Positions 1 to 9,983 of a stretch of 64,000 bases of DNA are shown piece after piece. The translations under genes were made by a program, and so were the position numbers. Location: positions 1,550,001 through 1,614,000 of the forward strand of contig NZ_LR134363.1 of assembly GCF_900637295.1 (NCBI RefSeq), given 5' to 3'. This DNA is from Actinomyces slackii (GTDB lineage Bacteria; Actinomycetota; Actinomycetes; Actinomycetales; Actinomycetaceae). Positions within the stretch are counted from its first letter, which is position 1, and every line of letters begins with the position of its first letter. The notes under the pieces are model-generated. The model made no database searches, had not been told where the DNA came from, and saw only the letters and a list, made by a program, of their open reading frames with translations.

Positions 1-2
1 CG

Positions 3-1355
3 CCCTCAGATCCTCACGCTGGCGATCCTGTTCTCGATGATCGCCTCATGCTGCAGTCCGGAGTCGTCCTGCGCCTCGGGCGGCTCATGCTGGCCGCCGG
101 CGCCGGTTCATACCGAGTGAAGTCCTCCATGGCTCGTGCCGCCTCAGCGGTTGGCATCGATCGTCACGAGGCCACAGTGACCATGACGGAGATCGTGACC
201 TCCTCCTACGTGGGCAACCGATTTCGCACGGAGACCACCGAGGTGCGCAGAGGAGGGGTGAATGTCGCCAGACTCGAGCGACTGCGACGCATTGTCCACG
301 AGTTGCGTGCCCACCAGCGGGTCGAGGAGCTCAACGCCGAGCTCGACGATGTCGAGACCATGCACGGCCTGTACTCGGCGCCCGTCAATGCTCTGGCCTC
401 CGGTGTCGCCTGCGCTGGATTCTGCTTTCTCAATGGCGGCGGATGGCCCGAGTGCCTGGCCGTACTCATCGCCGCCTCTTTGGGGCAGTTCATCCGCCGT
501 TGGATGCTCGTCCACCAGTACCAGCACTTCTTCACCTGGCTCGCCTGCGGAGTCGCCTCCTCATCCGTGTACATGGGATCCGTGGCCACCCTGCGCCTCA
601 TCGGTGCGGTCGAAGGCAATCATCAAGGCGGGATCATCTCGGCCATCCTCTTCCTCGTTCCCGGCTTCCCCCTGGTCACCGCCATGCTGGACCTCGTGCG
701 ACAGGACCTCTCCTCAGCCCTGTCCCGATCGGCCTACGTTCTCATGGTCATGACCTCAACGGGCGTGGCCGTCTGGACCGTCACCCACATCTTCCACTGG
801 CAGGTCGAGGCGGCGAATACCGTCATCCTGACAGGCCCACTCCTCTATGCCCTGCGATGCCTGTGCTCCTTCGTGGCGGCCTACGGCTTTGCCATCCTCT
901 TCAACGCACCGCCCCGTGCCTGCCTGTACTCGGCGGTGATCGGCACCGTGGCCAATACGGGCCGCCTTGCGCTCATCGACCAGCTCAACGTGCCCTGGCA
1001 GCTCGCCGTCGGTCTGGCTGCGCTCGTCGTCGGGCTCATGGCCCAGGCCTTCGTGCGGCGCACCTCGCAGTCGCGGGTCGCGCTGTCCGTGCCCGCCGTC
1101 GTCATCATGATCCCCGGCGTCCCCTTCTACCGGGCCATCGCCGCCCTCAACGAGCACGGCGCCGACCCCACAGTGGCAGTCGACGCCGCCGCCGGGAATC
1201 TCATCGAGGTCTTCTTCGTCATCACCGCAATCGGAGTGGGATTGGCGCTCGCCCGAATTCTCACCGACCACAACTGGCGCCACGACATCTCCACCTCCGC
1301 GGGCGTCACCCTGCCCGAGCCGCAGGAGAGGACGGCAGGGAACTGTCTGCCATGA
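3..1355 (+). CDS. thrE: Threonine/serine exporter, ThrE family (5' end outside window)
   Basis: Membrane exporter of the ThrE family, which moves threonine, serine and similar small amino acids out of the cell. The frame is open to the left edge. The first ATG is at 48, but the codons before it read on without a stop, so the gene probably starts outside the window. Counted from 48, the conserved N-terminal region has GAGSYRV at residues 18-24. About ten hydrophobic segments follow from residue 110, and a second ThrE-like half contains a GVPFYRA motif near residue 357. The N-terminal (DUF1212-like) and C-terminal (DUF3815-like) halves are fused in one protein, as in Corynebacterium ThrE. It converges on the next gene. 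Family is clear; the substrate is inferred. Confidence 0.85.
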   Translation, partial: PSDPHAGDPVLDDRLMLQSGVVLRLGRLMLAAGAGSYRVKSSMARAASAVGIDRHEATVTMTEIVTSSYVGNRFRTETTEVRRGGVNVARLERLRRIVHELRAHQRVEELNAELDDVETMHGLYSAPVNALASGVACAGFCFLNGGGWPECLAVLIAASLGQFIRRWMLVHQYQHFFTWLACGVASSSVYMGSVATLRLIGAVEGNHQGGIISAILFLVPGFPLVTAMLDLVRQDLSSALSRSAYVLMVMTSTGVAVWTVTHIFHWQVEAANTVILTGPLLYALRCLCSFVAAYGFAILFNAPPRACLYSAVIGTVANTGRLALIDQLNVPWQLAVGLAALVVGLMAQAFVRRTSQSRVALSVPAVVIMIPGVPFYRAIAALNEHGADPTVAVDAAAGNLIEVFFVITAIGVGLALARILTDHNWRHDISTSAGVTLPEPQERTAGNCLP

Positions 1356-1358
1356 CGA

Positions 1359-1404
1359 GCACAGCGCCCGACCGTGGCCGCCTGGCCACCGCCAGGCGCT
1401 GTGC
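1359..1404. terminator. Hairpin between convergent genes
   Basis: GCACAGCGCC at 1359-1368 pairs perfectly with 1395-1404, and an inner GTGGC/GCCAC pair lies in the loop. It sits just after the thrE stop and before the stop of the opposite-strand transporter, so it may end transcription from both sides. There is no T-run, as is usual in high-GC actinobacteria. Confidence 0.5.
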
Positions 1405-1459
1405 CCGTACCGGCCCATGCCGGCCCATCCCGTTCAGGCGCGCAAGAAGCGGGCCGAGG

Positions 1460-3073
1460 CTACAGACCGCCCAGGATCTGGGCCAGGAAGATCTTGACGA
1501 TCATGGCCACCGGATACACCATGGCGTAGCCCAGGGCGACCCGAGGGTCCGCGCCGGTGCGCTCATTGGCGAAGGCCAGCACGGCCGGCTGCGTCTGGGT
1601 CCCGCCCAGCAGACCGGACAGCCGCGTGCCGCCCATGCCGACGATCCACCGCATGGTGACGTAAAGGCCCATGCCCACGATGGTCGTGATGACGAATCCG
1701 GTCACCAGGATCTTCCACCAGTCGCCGCCGGTGAAGGCCTCCGCGATCTGGCCGCCTGCCGTCACGCCAGCGCGTGCCAGGAAGACCAGCAGCCCGAGCT
1801 CGGCCAGCACGGCCGTGGCCGTGAAGGGCATCGCTGTGACAAAACTGCCCACGCGCCCGATCTTGCCGAAGACCAGCCCCACCAGCAGCGTCCCAGCGGC
1901 CGCCCCGATGGCGAAGGTGCCCCCGGAGGGCAAAGGGATCTGGGCCTCACCGATGACAATGCCCAGGGCCATTCCCAGGCCCAGTGCCACCGGGTTGATC
2001 GATGACAGGCCACGGGAGGAATCGCCGAAGTACTTCGAGATCTCCTTCATCCTCCCCGTGGGGCCCACGACGCGGACACGGTCGCCCTCCTGGAGCACCA
2101 GGTCGGGGGTGCCCACCATGTCCACGTCCCCGCGGCGCACGCGCGAGATCGTGGCCTCGAAGCGATGATCGATGTCCAAGTCCGCGATGGTGCGACCGGC
2201 CAGCTTGGGATCGGAGACCGTGATCCTGCGGAAGTCCAGGTAGCGGCGGTCCTCCAGGAGGGAGTGGGATGAGCCATGACCCACCGCAGTGATGACCTGG
2301 TTGACCGCATCCTGAGTCCCCACCACCGTGACCAGGTCGTCCTTGAACAAGCGGTCCTCGTCGACCGGCCGCATGATCGGCCCGGTCTCCCCGCGCCTGA
2401 GGCGGGAGAACTTCAGCTCGCCGGAGGTCGTCTCCAGGATGTCGGCGATGACGGGGCCGTCCTCGCGCTCCACGCGGATCGTGCGATTGATCAGGGGAGA
2501 GGGCGTGTCCTTGTCGCTGCGGCGGTAGCGCAGAGCCAGCAGGCAGAAGAAGAGCATGCCGATCACGCCGTAGAGATAGGCCACCGCGTATCCCACCGTG
2601 GCCACCGCGACACCCTCAGGGTGGCCGGCCAGAGTCGCCGCGTTGCCGGCGGCCGCCAGGGCGGGAGTGTTGGTGATCGCGCCGGCGAAAGTCCCTGCGA
2701 TCAGGGCCGTGTCCATTCCCAGAGCGCGCCCCACACCCACTGCGGCAGCAGCGGCGGCGCACAGAACCACCAGCATGATCGCCAGCGGCCCGGCCGCCGT
2801 TCGCAGCACGTGGAAGAAGTTGGGGCCCGACTGGATGCCGATCGCGAAGGTGAAGACCGCCAGGCCCAGGATGCCCATCTCATGAGGCACCTCAATAGGA
2901 ACACCCCGGGAAGCCGCCCAGGCCGCCAGGCCGATCCCCGTGAAGAGGACGGCGGCCGCGCCCAGACTCACCCCCATCACCTTGATATGGCCCAGCAGCA
3001 TGCCCAGACCGATGAGGAGGAACAGGACGAGAACGGCGTTCTCGCCCAGATGAATAAGGATCGTGTCCGCCAC
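1460..3073 (-). CDS. AspT/YidE-type transporter with two TrkA-C domains
   Basis: Putative anion or amino-acid exchanger of the aspartate:alanine antiporter (AspT/YidE/YbjL) family in the cytoplasmic membrane. About 537 residues in the family layout: a first block of membrane segments (residues about 8-190) with GIQSGPNFF, two TrkA-C/RCK-C regulatory domains in the middle (about 205-370), and a second membrane block with a repeated motif typical of the internal duplication. I place the start at the GTG at 3073 (V-A-D-T-I-L-I-H-L), preceded by GGAAGG and immediately followed by hydrophobic sequence. The frame is open further upstream to 3322, but that part is arginine/proline-rich and unlike the family. 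Substrate unknown. Confidence 0.8.
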   Translation of the reverse strand: MADTILIHLGENAVLVLFLLIGLGMLLGHIKVMGVSLGAAAVLFTGIGLAAWAASRGVPIEVPHEMGILGLAVFTFAIGIQSGPNFFHVLRTAAGPLAIMLVVLCAAAAAAVGVGRALGMDTALIAGTFAGAITNTPALAAAGNAATLAGHPEGVAVATVGYAVAYLYGVIGMLFFCLLALRYRRSDKDTPSPLINRTIRVEREDGPVIADILETTSGELKFSRLRRGETGPIMRPVDEDRLFKDDLVTVVGTQDAVNQVITAVGHGSSHSLLEDRRYLDFRRITVSDPKLAGRTIADLDIDHRFEATISRVRRGDVDMVGTPDLVLQEGDRVRVVGPTGRMKEISKYFGDSSRGLSSINPVALGLGMALGIVIGEAQIPLPSGGTFAIGAAAGTLLVGLVFGKIGRVGSFVTAMPFTATAVLAELGLLVFLARAGVTAGGQIAEAFTGGDWWKILVTGFVITTIVGMGLYVTMRWIVGMGGTRLSGLLGGTQTQPAVLAFANERTGADPRVALGYAMVYPVAMIVKIFLAQILGGL

Positions 3074-3479
3074 GAGGACGCGCCGCCTTCCATTCCGCCA
3101 CCGCGCAGGGCGGCAGTGATCAACATAGGCAATAAAGACGCGGCCCATTGTGGCATCACGGCGGGACTCGGCATCGGACCAAGGGCCGATGCTCGACTGC
3201 CGGCTCCCATGCAGCTCCCATGGAAGACCGCGCACGGCGCGTTTTTGTGACCAGCCGCTCGTCCGCGCAGGGGGGCGGGGTGACCACCAGCACCGTCGTC
3301 GGGCGCCGTGGGGGAGGGGCAAACGCCGTCATCCCGCGACCGGGAGCCGGAGACCGCAGTCCGTGGTCCCACGATGTGAGATCACAGGGTCCCGACGTGA
3401 CTGGCAGTGTGACCTGGCCTAATGTTCCCATGTCCGGCGGAGCGCCGGGGACCCGACGTGCAGATAAGGAGGGCGAGCG
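3074..3479. other. Divergent intergenic region before ilvB
   Basis: This 406-base gap separates the AspT-like gene from ilvB. Near ilvB it holds a candidate promoter and a small leader hairpin (CCGGCG-GAG-CGCCGG, 3434-3448). I looked for a short peptide rich in Val/Leu/Ile codons that would indicate attenuation and did not find a convincing one. Nothing else is recognisable. Confidence 0.4.
3397..3425 (+). promoter_or_regulatory. Candidate ilvBNC promoter
   Basis: GTGACT (3397-3402) and TAATGT (3420-3425) are spaced 17 bases apart, about 55 bases before the ilvB ATG. The -10 box is good and the -35 box weak. Predicted only. Confidence 0.35.
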
Positions 3480-5264
3480 ATGCCGCGCAAGGACGCTCCC
3501 TCGAGCCAGGACCAGTCGCTGCTGACTGGAGCCCAGGCTCTGGTGCGGGCACTGGAGGAGTTGGGCGTCACCGATATCTTCGGCATGCCCGGTGGGGCCA
3601 TCCTCCCTTTCTACGACCCACTGCTGGCCAGTGAGAAGATCCGCCACACCCTGGTGCGCCACGAGCAGGGCGCGGGGCATGCCGCCGAGGGCTACGCCAT
3701 GGTGACAGGCGGGCCCGGCGTCTGCGTGGCCACATCCGGCCCGGGCGCCACCAACCTGGTCACGGCCATCGCGGACGCGCATATGGACTCCGTGCCCCTG
3801 CTGGCCATCACCGGGCAGGTCAACAGCCGCTTCATCGGCACCGACGCCTTCCAGGAGGCTGACATCGTCGGGGCCACCATGCCCTTCGTCAAGCACTCCT
3901 TCCTGGTGACCCGGCCCCAGGACGTGGCGCCGCGCATCGCCGAGGCCTACCACCTGGCCTCCACCGGCCGGCCCGGCCCCGTGCTGGTCGACGTGGCCAA
4001 GGACGCCCAGGAGGGGCTCACGGAGTTCGTCTGGCCCCCCGCCATGGACCTGCCCGGCTACCAGCCTCCCGGCAAGCCCAACCAGCGGCGCGTGGCCCAG
4101 GCCGCCGAGACGATCGCTGCCGCCGAGCGCCCCGTCCTCTACCTGGGCGGAGGGCTCAACCGCGCCGGCGTGCCCGTCGAGCAGCTCACCGAGCTGATCG
4201 AGGTCATCGGCGCCCCCTTCGTCACCACCCTGACGGCCCTGGATGTCATGCCCTCCGAGCACCCCCTCAATCTGGGCATGCCGGGGATGCACGGGACGGT
4301 GGCCGCCGTCGGCGCCCTGCAGCGAAGCGACGTCGTCGTCTCCCTGGGGGCGCGCTTCGATGACCGGGTGACCGGCAAGCCCTCCACCTTCGCCACGCGG
4401 GCCGCCGTCATCCACGTGGATGTCGATCCGGCCGAGATCTCCAAGATCCGCACCGCCGACGTCCCCATCGTGGGCGACCTGGCCGACGTCGTCCCGGCCC
4501 TGACCCAGGAGATGCGCAAGGCCCTGGCCGCCGAGGAGCCGGCCGACACCACCGACTGGCACAAGGAGATCGCCCGCATCCGGGCCACCTACCCCACCAA
4601 GTGGACGGACACCGACGACGGCCTGCTCCAGCCCCAGGAGGTCATCACCCACCTCAGCCGCGCGGCCAGCCCGGACACCATCTGGGTCACCGGCGTGGGC
4701 CAGCACCAGATGTGGGCCGCCCACCACCTGGACTTCCACCAGCAGCACACCTGGCTGACCTCAGCGGGGGCGGGGACCATGGGCTACGGCGTGCCGGCCG
4801 CCATGGGCGCCAAGCGGGCCCGCCCCGATCGACCCGTCTGGCTGATCGACGGCGATGGCTGCTTCCAGATGACCAACCAGGAGCTGGCCACCTGCACGAT
4901 CAACGGCATCCCCATCAAGGTCGCCGTCATCAACAACTCCTCCCTGGGAATGGTGCGCCAGTGGCAGACCCTCTTCTACGGGGAGCGCTACTCCAACACC
5001 GACCTGCACACCGGTGCGGGCACCCAGCGGGTCCCCGACTTCGTCACCATGGCGCAGTCCTATGGCGCGGTGGGCCTGCGCTGCGAGCGCCTGGAGGATG
5101 TTGACGAGATCATCGCCCAGGCCAACGCCATCAATGACCGCCCCGTCGTCGTGGACTTCATCGTCTCGGCGGACGCCCAGGTCTGGCCGATGGTGGCAGC
5201 CGGTTTGTCCAATGACGAGATCCAGCACGCCCGGGGCATGAGCCCCCAGTGGGAAGAGGAGTGA
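3480..5264 (+). CDS. ilvB: Acetolactate synthase, large (catalytic) subunit
   Basis: Thiamine-diphosphate enzyme that joins two pyruvates, or pyruvate and 2-oxobutyrate, to the acetohydroxy acids that lead to valine, leucine and isoleucine. At 594 residues it is normal length. The N-terminal ThDP-binding domain carries the catalytic glutamate in [15 protein letters not shown] (E62), a central domain follows, and the C-terminal ThDP domain has the GDG...NN motif near residues 458-485. The ATG at 3480 follows AAGGAGGG at a good distance. It is the first gene of ilvB-ilvN-ilvC, with 5 bases to ilvN. Confidence 0.97.
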   Translation: MPRKDAPSSQDQSLLTGAQALVRALEELGVTDIFGMPGGAILPFYDPLLASEKIRHTLVRHEQGAGHAAEGYAMVTGGPGVCVATSGPGATNLVTAIADAHMDSVPLLAITGQVNSRFIGTDAFQEADIVGATMPFVKHSFLVTRPQDVAPRIAEAYHLASTGRPGPVLVDVAKDAQEGLTEFVWPPAMDLPGYQPPGKPNQRRVAQAAETIAAAERPVLYLGGGLNRAGVPVEQLTELIEVIGAPFVTTLTALDVMPSEHPLNLGMPGMHGTVAAVGALQRSDVVVSLGARFDDRVTGKPSTFATRAAVIHVDVDPAEISKIRTADVPIVGDLADVVPALTQEMRKALAAEEPADTTDWHKEIARIRATYPTKWTDTDDGLLQPQEVITHLSRAASPDTIWVTGVGQHQMWAAHHLDFHQQHTWLTSAGAGTMGYGVPAAMGAKRARPDRPVWLIDGDGCFQMTNQELATCTINGIPIKVAVINNSSLGMVRQWQTLFYGERYSNTDLHTGAGTQRVPDFVTMAQSYGAVGLRCERLEDVDEIIAQANAINDRPVVVDFIVSADAQVWPMVAAGLSNDEIQHARGMSPQWEEE

Positions 5265-5269
5265 GATAC

Positions 5270-5782
5270 GTGAGCCACAAGCACACGCTGTCCGTCCTGG
5301 TCGAGAACAAGCCCGGCGTGCTCACGCGCGTCTCGGCGCTGTTCACCCGACGCGGCTTCAACATCCACTCCCTGGCCGTGGGGCCCACCGAGCACGAGGC
5401 CATCTCGCGCATCACGGTGATCGCCGACGCCGAGGGGCTGGCCATGGAGCAGGTCATCAAGCAGCTCAACAAGCTCGTCAACGTCCTCAAGATCGTCGAG
5501 CTCGATCCTGATACGTCCCTGGCGCGCGAGCTCTACCTCATCAAGGTTCGGGCCGACGACTCCAACCGCACCGCGGTCCTGCAGATCGTCGACCTGTTCC
5601 GGGCGCATGTCGTGGACGTCGCCCCCACATCGGTGGTCATCGAGACCATCGGCTCGGAATCCAAGATCCAAGCGCTGCTGACGGCCCTGGAGCCCCACGG
5701 CGTCAAGGAGATCGTCCAGTCCGGCACCGTCGCGATCACTCGCGGCCCTCGATCCATCACCGACCAACTCAAGGAGAAGTGA
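5270..5782 (+). CDS. ilvN: Acetolactate synthase, small regulatory subunit
   Basis: Regulatory subunit that binds the large subunit and confers valine feedback inhibition. About 170 residues: an N-terminal ACT domain (LSVLVENKPGVLTRV, residues about 6-20; GFNIHSLAVGPTE following) and the C-terminal small-subunit domain (residues about 85-165). I use the GTG at 5270, which has AGAGGAG just upstream and gives the usual MSHKHTLSV start; upstream in-frame codons belong to the end of ilvB. The gene lies between ilvB and ilvC in one operon. Confidence 0.95.
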   Translation: MSHKHTLSVLVENKPGVLTRVSALFTRRGFNIHSLAVGPTEHEAISRITVIADAEGLAMEQVIKQLNKLVNVLKIVELDPDTSLARELYLIKVRADDSNRTAVLQIVDLFRAHVVDVAPTSVVIETIGSESKIQALLTALEPHGVKEIVQSGTVAITRGPRSITDQLKEK

Positions 5783-6823
<1,041 letters not shown>

Positions 6824-6845
6824 GTCGCAGGCCTGACAGCCGCAT

Positions 6846-6885
6846 GGGCCGGGCCCCGCAGGGACATCCCCGCGGGGCCCGGCCC
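6846..6885 (+). terminator. ilvBNC terminator hairpin
   Basis: A perfect 14-bp stem (6846-6859 with 6872-6885) of almost pure G/C, loop 12 bases, lies 22 bases after the ilvC stop. No U-tract follows. Confidence 0.75.
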
Positions 6886-6992
6886 GTTGCCGGCTGCGCG
6901 TCTGGGGCTTGGTCGGAGGACCCGCGTTGCCGTGCGGGCCGGCCGACTCCTGCCCGCCTTCCGCGGAGTCGATCATCTAGGCTTGGCTCGCC

Positions 6993-9818
6993 ATGAGTAA
7001 AGCGATGAACGCCCTCTTCGGGGCCCTGCCCATGCCTGGCGCCCAGCCCGCCGCCGAGGCCGCCCTGCCCGCACTGGCCGCCCCCGACGACGCCTGGGAG
7101 CCCACCGAGGCCCCGCCTGCCCCCGAGGACCTCGAGGACCTCGAACAGGCCCCCCAGGATGCCTCGGCCGTGGCCCCCACCTGGGAGGAGCGCCAGGCCG
7201 AGCTGGCCGCCCTCGTCGCCGGAGCTCAGGCCCGGGCCGCCGCCCAGGCTCAGGACGCCGTCGGCCCTCAGGGGCGCGCCGGCTCCCAGGCGAGGGCCAC
7301 GGGGCCCTGGGGCGTGAGCGTCGCCGACCCCCAGGCCCTCATCGAGGGCCTCAACCCCGCTCAGGCCGAGGCCGTCATCCACGCCGGCTCCCCCCTGCTC
7401 ATCATCGCCGGCGCCGGCTCGGGCAAGACCCGCGTGCTCACCCACCGCATCGCCCATCTCATCGCCACCGGTCGCGCACGCCCCGGGGAGATCCTGGCCA
7501 TCACCTTCACCAACAAGGCGGCCGCAGAGATGCGCGAGCGGGTATCGGCTCTGGTGGGCCCGGCCGGGGAGCGCATGTGGGTCTCCACCTTCCACTCCGC
7601 CTGCGTGCGCATCCTGCGCCGTGAGCATGAGGCCGCGGGGCTGCGCTCGACCTTCTCCATCTACGACGCCGCCGACTCCACCCGCCTCATCACCCTCATC
7701 GTGCGCGAGCTGGGGATCGACCCCAAGCGCTTCACCCCCAAGGTCCTGGCCCACCGCATCTCGGACCTGAAGAACGAGCTCATCACGCCGGCGCAGTTCG
7801 CCGAGACCGCCCAGACCTCCAACCCCCTGGAGCGCCACCTCGCGGAGGTCTACCCCGCCTACGCCGCCCGCCTGGCCGCCGCCAACGCCCTGGACTTCGA
7901 CGACATCATCATGCGCACCGTCCAGCTCCTCCAGGCCCGGCCCGCGGTGGCCGAGATGTACCGGCGCCGCTTCCGCCACATCCTGGTCGACGAGTACCAG
8001 GACACCAACCACGCCCAGTACGTGCTCGTGCGCGAGCTGGTCGGCCCCGGCGCCTCAGGGGCCGCCTCGCCCCTGACGCCTGGGGAGCTGACGGTGGTGG
8101 GCGACTCCGACCAGTCCATCTACGCCTTCCGCGGTGCCACCATCCGCAACATCGAGGAGTTCGAGAAGGACTACCCCTCGGCCCGGACCATCCTGCTGGA
8201 GCAGAACTACCGCTCCACCCAGAACATCCTGGCCGCCGCCAACGCCGTCATCGCCCGCAACACGGGGCGCCGAGCCAAGAACCTGTGGACCGACTCCGGC
8301 GACGGCGCCCCGGTGGTGGGCTACGTGGCCGACTCCGAGCACGACGAGGCCCGATGGATCAGCCAGGAGATCGACCGCCTGTCCGATGAGCACGGGCTGC
8401 GGCCCGCGGATGTGGCCGTCTTCTACCGCACCAACGCCCAGTCCCGGGCCCTGGAGGAGGTCTTCATCCGCTCCGGTCAGCCCTACAAGGTGGTCGGCGG
8501 CACCCGCTTCTACGAGCGGCGCGAGATCAAGGACGCCATCGCCTACCTGCGCGCCGTGGACAACCCGGATGACGATGTCAACCTGCGCCGCATCCTCAAC
8601 GTCCCCAAGCGCGGCCTGGGGGACAAGGCCGAGGCCGCCCTGGCGGAGCACGCCTCGCGCCACGCCATCTCCTTCGGCCTGGCCATCGCCGACGCCGCCG
8701 GCGCCCTGCGCGAGGGGGCCGGCGAGGCCGGGGCGGCCGGGGCAAGGGGGGCCGCCGAGCCGAGCGAGCCCCCGGCCGTCGAGGGGCTGACCACCAGGGC
8801 GCGCAACCAGGTGCGCGGCTTCCACGAGCTGCTGACCTCACTGCGGCACATGCTCGCTGCGGGTGACGGCGTGGCCGACATCCTCGATGCCGCCCTGGAC
8901 TCCTCGGGCTACCTGGCCGAGCTGCGCGCCTCCGATGACCCCCAGGACGCCACCCGCGTGGAGAACCTCGCCGAGCTCCACTCCGTGGCCACCGACTTCC
9001 AGGGCGCCAACCCCGATGGATCCCTGGCCGACTTCCTGGAACGGGTCTCCCTGGTGGCCGACTCCGATCAGCTGCCCGACGCCCCCGAGCAGGATCAGGG
9101 GCAGATCACCCTCATGACCGTCCACACCGCCAAGGGCCTGGAGTTCCCCGCCGTCTTCGTCACCGGCATGGAGGACGGCACCTTCCCGCATATGCGGGCC
9201 CTGGCCGAGGACTCCGAGCTGGCCGAGGAGCGTCGTCTGGCCTACGTGGCCCTGACCCGTGCCCGCGAGCGCCTCTACCTCACCCGCGCAGCGGTGCGCA
9301 GCGCCTGGGGGGCGGCCAATGCGATGCCGGCCTCCCGCTTCCTCGACGACATCCCCGAGCAGACCATGGAGTGGAAGCGCCTGGCCTCCTCCAGTGAGCT
9401 CCTGCGCGGCTCCACGGGCTGGGGCAGCGGCTGGGGTGAGGGCGGATTCTCAGGGCGCTCATCGCGAGCCGGGCGGTCGACCCGCACCGAGGATGATGAC
9501 TTCGCCCCGCCGGTGGGCGCGGGGACTCGCACGGGTCGGCTCGGGCGCGTCGAGAGCGCCAAGGACCGGGCGGCCAAGCGGGTCGAGGCGCGCAGGGCCC
9601 GCGCCGGGAAGCCCGAGCAGGCTCCGGCCGATCTTCCCGCCTGCGTGGCCGGGATCCGAGTCGGCGACCAGGTGCGCCACGACTCCTACGGCCTGGGCAC
9701 GGTCGTTGGTCTGGAGGGGGCCGGGCGCTCGACCACGGCGCGCGTGGAGTTCGTCATCGACGGGGTCACCGTCACCAAGCGCCTCATCCTGCGCTACGCC
9801 CCGGTCGCCAAGGTGTGA
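6993..9818 (+). CDS. pcrA: ATP-dependent DNA helicase, PcrA/UvrD (SF1A)
   Basis: Superfamily 1 3'-5' helicase used in nucleotide excision repair and replication-conflict resolution. At 941 residues it is long for the family because of an Ala/Pro/Glu/Gln-rich extension of about 108 residues before the helicase core (which begins at LIEGLNPAQAEAV). Motifs: Walker A GAGSGKT with K145, Walker B/motif II DEYQD 333-337, the Q-motif and GDSDQSIYAFRGA (motif III). The C-terminal Tudor-like module (GDQVRHDSYGLGTVV) is the one used by PcrA/UvrD to bind RNA polymerase. A TAGGCT box lies nine bases before the ATG, suggesting a very short leader. Confidence 0.93.
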   Translation: MSKAMNALFGALPMPGAQPAAEAALPALAAPDDAWEPTEAPPAPEDLEDLEQAPQDASAVAPTWEERQAELAALVAGAQARAAAQAQDAVGPQGRAGSQARATGPWGVSVADPQALIEGLNPAQAEAVIHAGSPLLIIAGAGSGKTRVLTHRIAHLIATGRARPGEILAITFTNKAAAEMRERVSALVGPAGERMWVSTFHSACVRILRREHEAAGLRSTFSIYDAADSTRLITLIVRELGIDPKRFTPKVLAHRISDLKNELITPAQFAETAQTSNPLERHLAEVYPAYAARLAAANALDFDDIIMRTVQLLQARPAVAEMYRRRFRHILVDEYQDTNHAQYVLVRELVGPGASGAASPLTPGELTVVGDSDQSIYAFRGATIRNIEEFEKDYPSARTILLEQNYRSTQNILAAANAVIARNTGRRAKNLWTDSGDGAPVVGYVADSEHDEARWISQEIDRLSDEHGLRPADVAVFYRTNAQSRALEEVFIRSGQPYKVVGGTRFYERREIKDAIAYLRAVDNPDDDVNLRRILNVPKRGLGDKAEAALAEHASRHAISFGLAIADAAGALREGAGEAGAAGARGAAEPSEPPAVEGLTTRARNQVRGFHELLTSLRHMLAAGDGVADILDAALDSSGYLAELRASDDPQDATRVENLAELHSVATDFQGANPDGSLADFLERVSLVADSDQLPDAPEQDQGQITLMTVHTAKGLEFPAVFVTGMEDGTFPHMRALAEDSELAEERRLAYVALTRARERLYLTRAAVRSAWGAANAMPASRFLDDIPEQTMEWKRLASSSELLRGSTGWGSGWGEGGFSGRSSRAGRSTRTEDDDFAPPVGAGTRTGRLGRVESAKDRAAKRVEARRARAGKPEQAPADLPACVAGIRVGDQVRHDSYGLGTVVGLEGAGRSTTARVEFVIDGVTVTKRLILRYAPVAKV

Positions 9819-9830
9819 ACCCGCCCCGTG

Positions 9831-9954
9831 CTGTCCACGGTGAACAACTTTAGTGAGTGCCAGCCGCAGGCGCGATGATAAATGCGCAGGTCAGCCCTTC
9901 GTTTCTTCCAGGAACTGCCCTGTGGGGCAGCTTAAAGTTGTTCACGGTGGACAG
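9831..9954. repeat. Inverted-repeat element after pcrA
   Basis: Two 22-base arms, 9831-9852 and 9933-9954, are inverted copies with a single mismatch, separated by 80 bases that are noticeably more AT-rich than the surroundings. The arms read CTGTCCACGGTGAACAAC... and ...GTTGTTCACGGTGGACAG. The element fills the gap between convergent pcrA and the GH3 gene. It contains a smaller hairpin (CTGCCCTGTGGGGCAG). It could be a MITE-like or REP-like repeat or a large bidirectional terminator; no protein is encoded. Confidence 0.7.
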
Positions 9955-9983
9955 ATCCCCTCAGCATCTCTGTCAGCATGGCC

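Noticed and set aside
3148-3525. Open frame upstream of ilvB as an attenuator leader peptide
   Set aside because: It has no cluster of Val/Leu/Ile codons, does not stop before ilvB and lacks a terminator/antiterminator pair.
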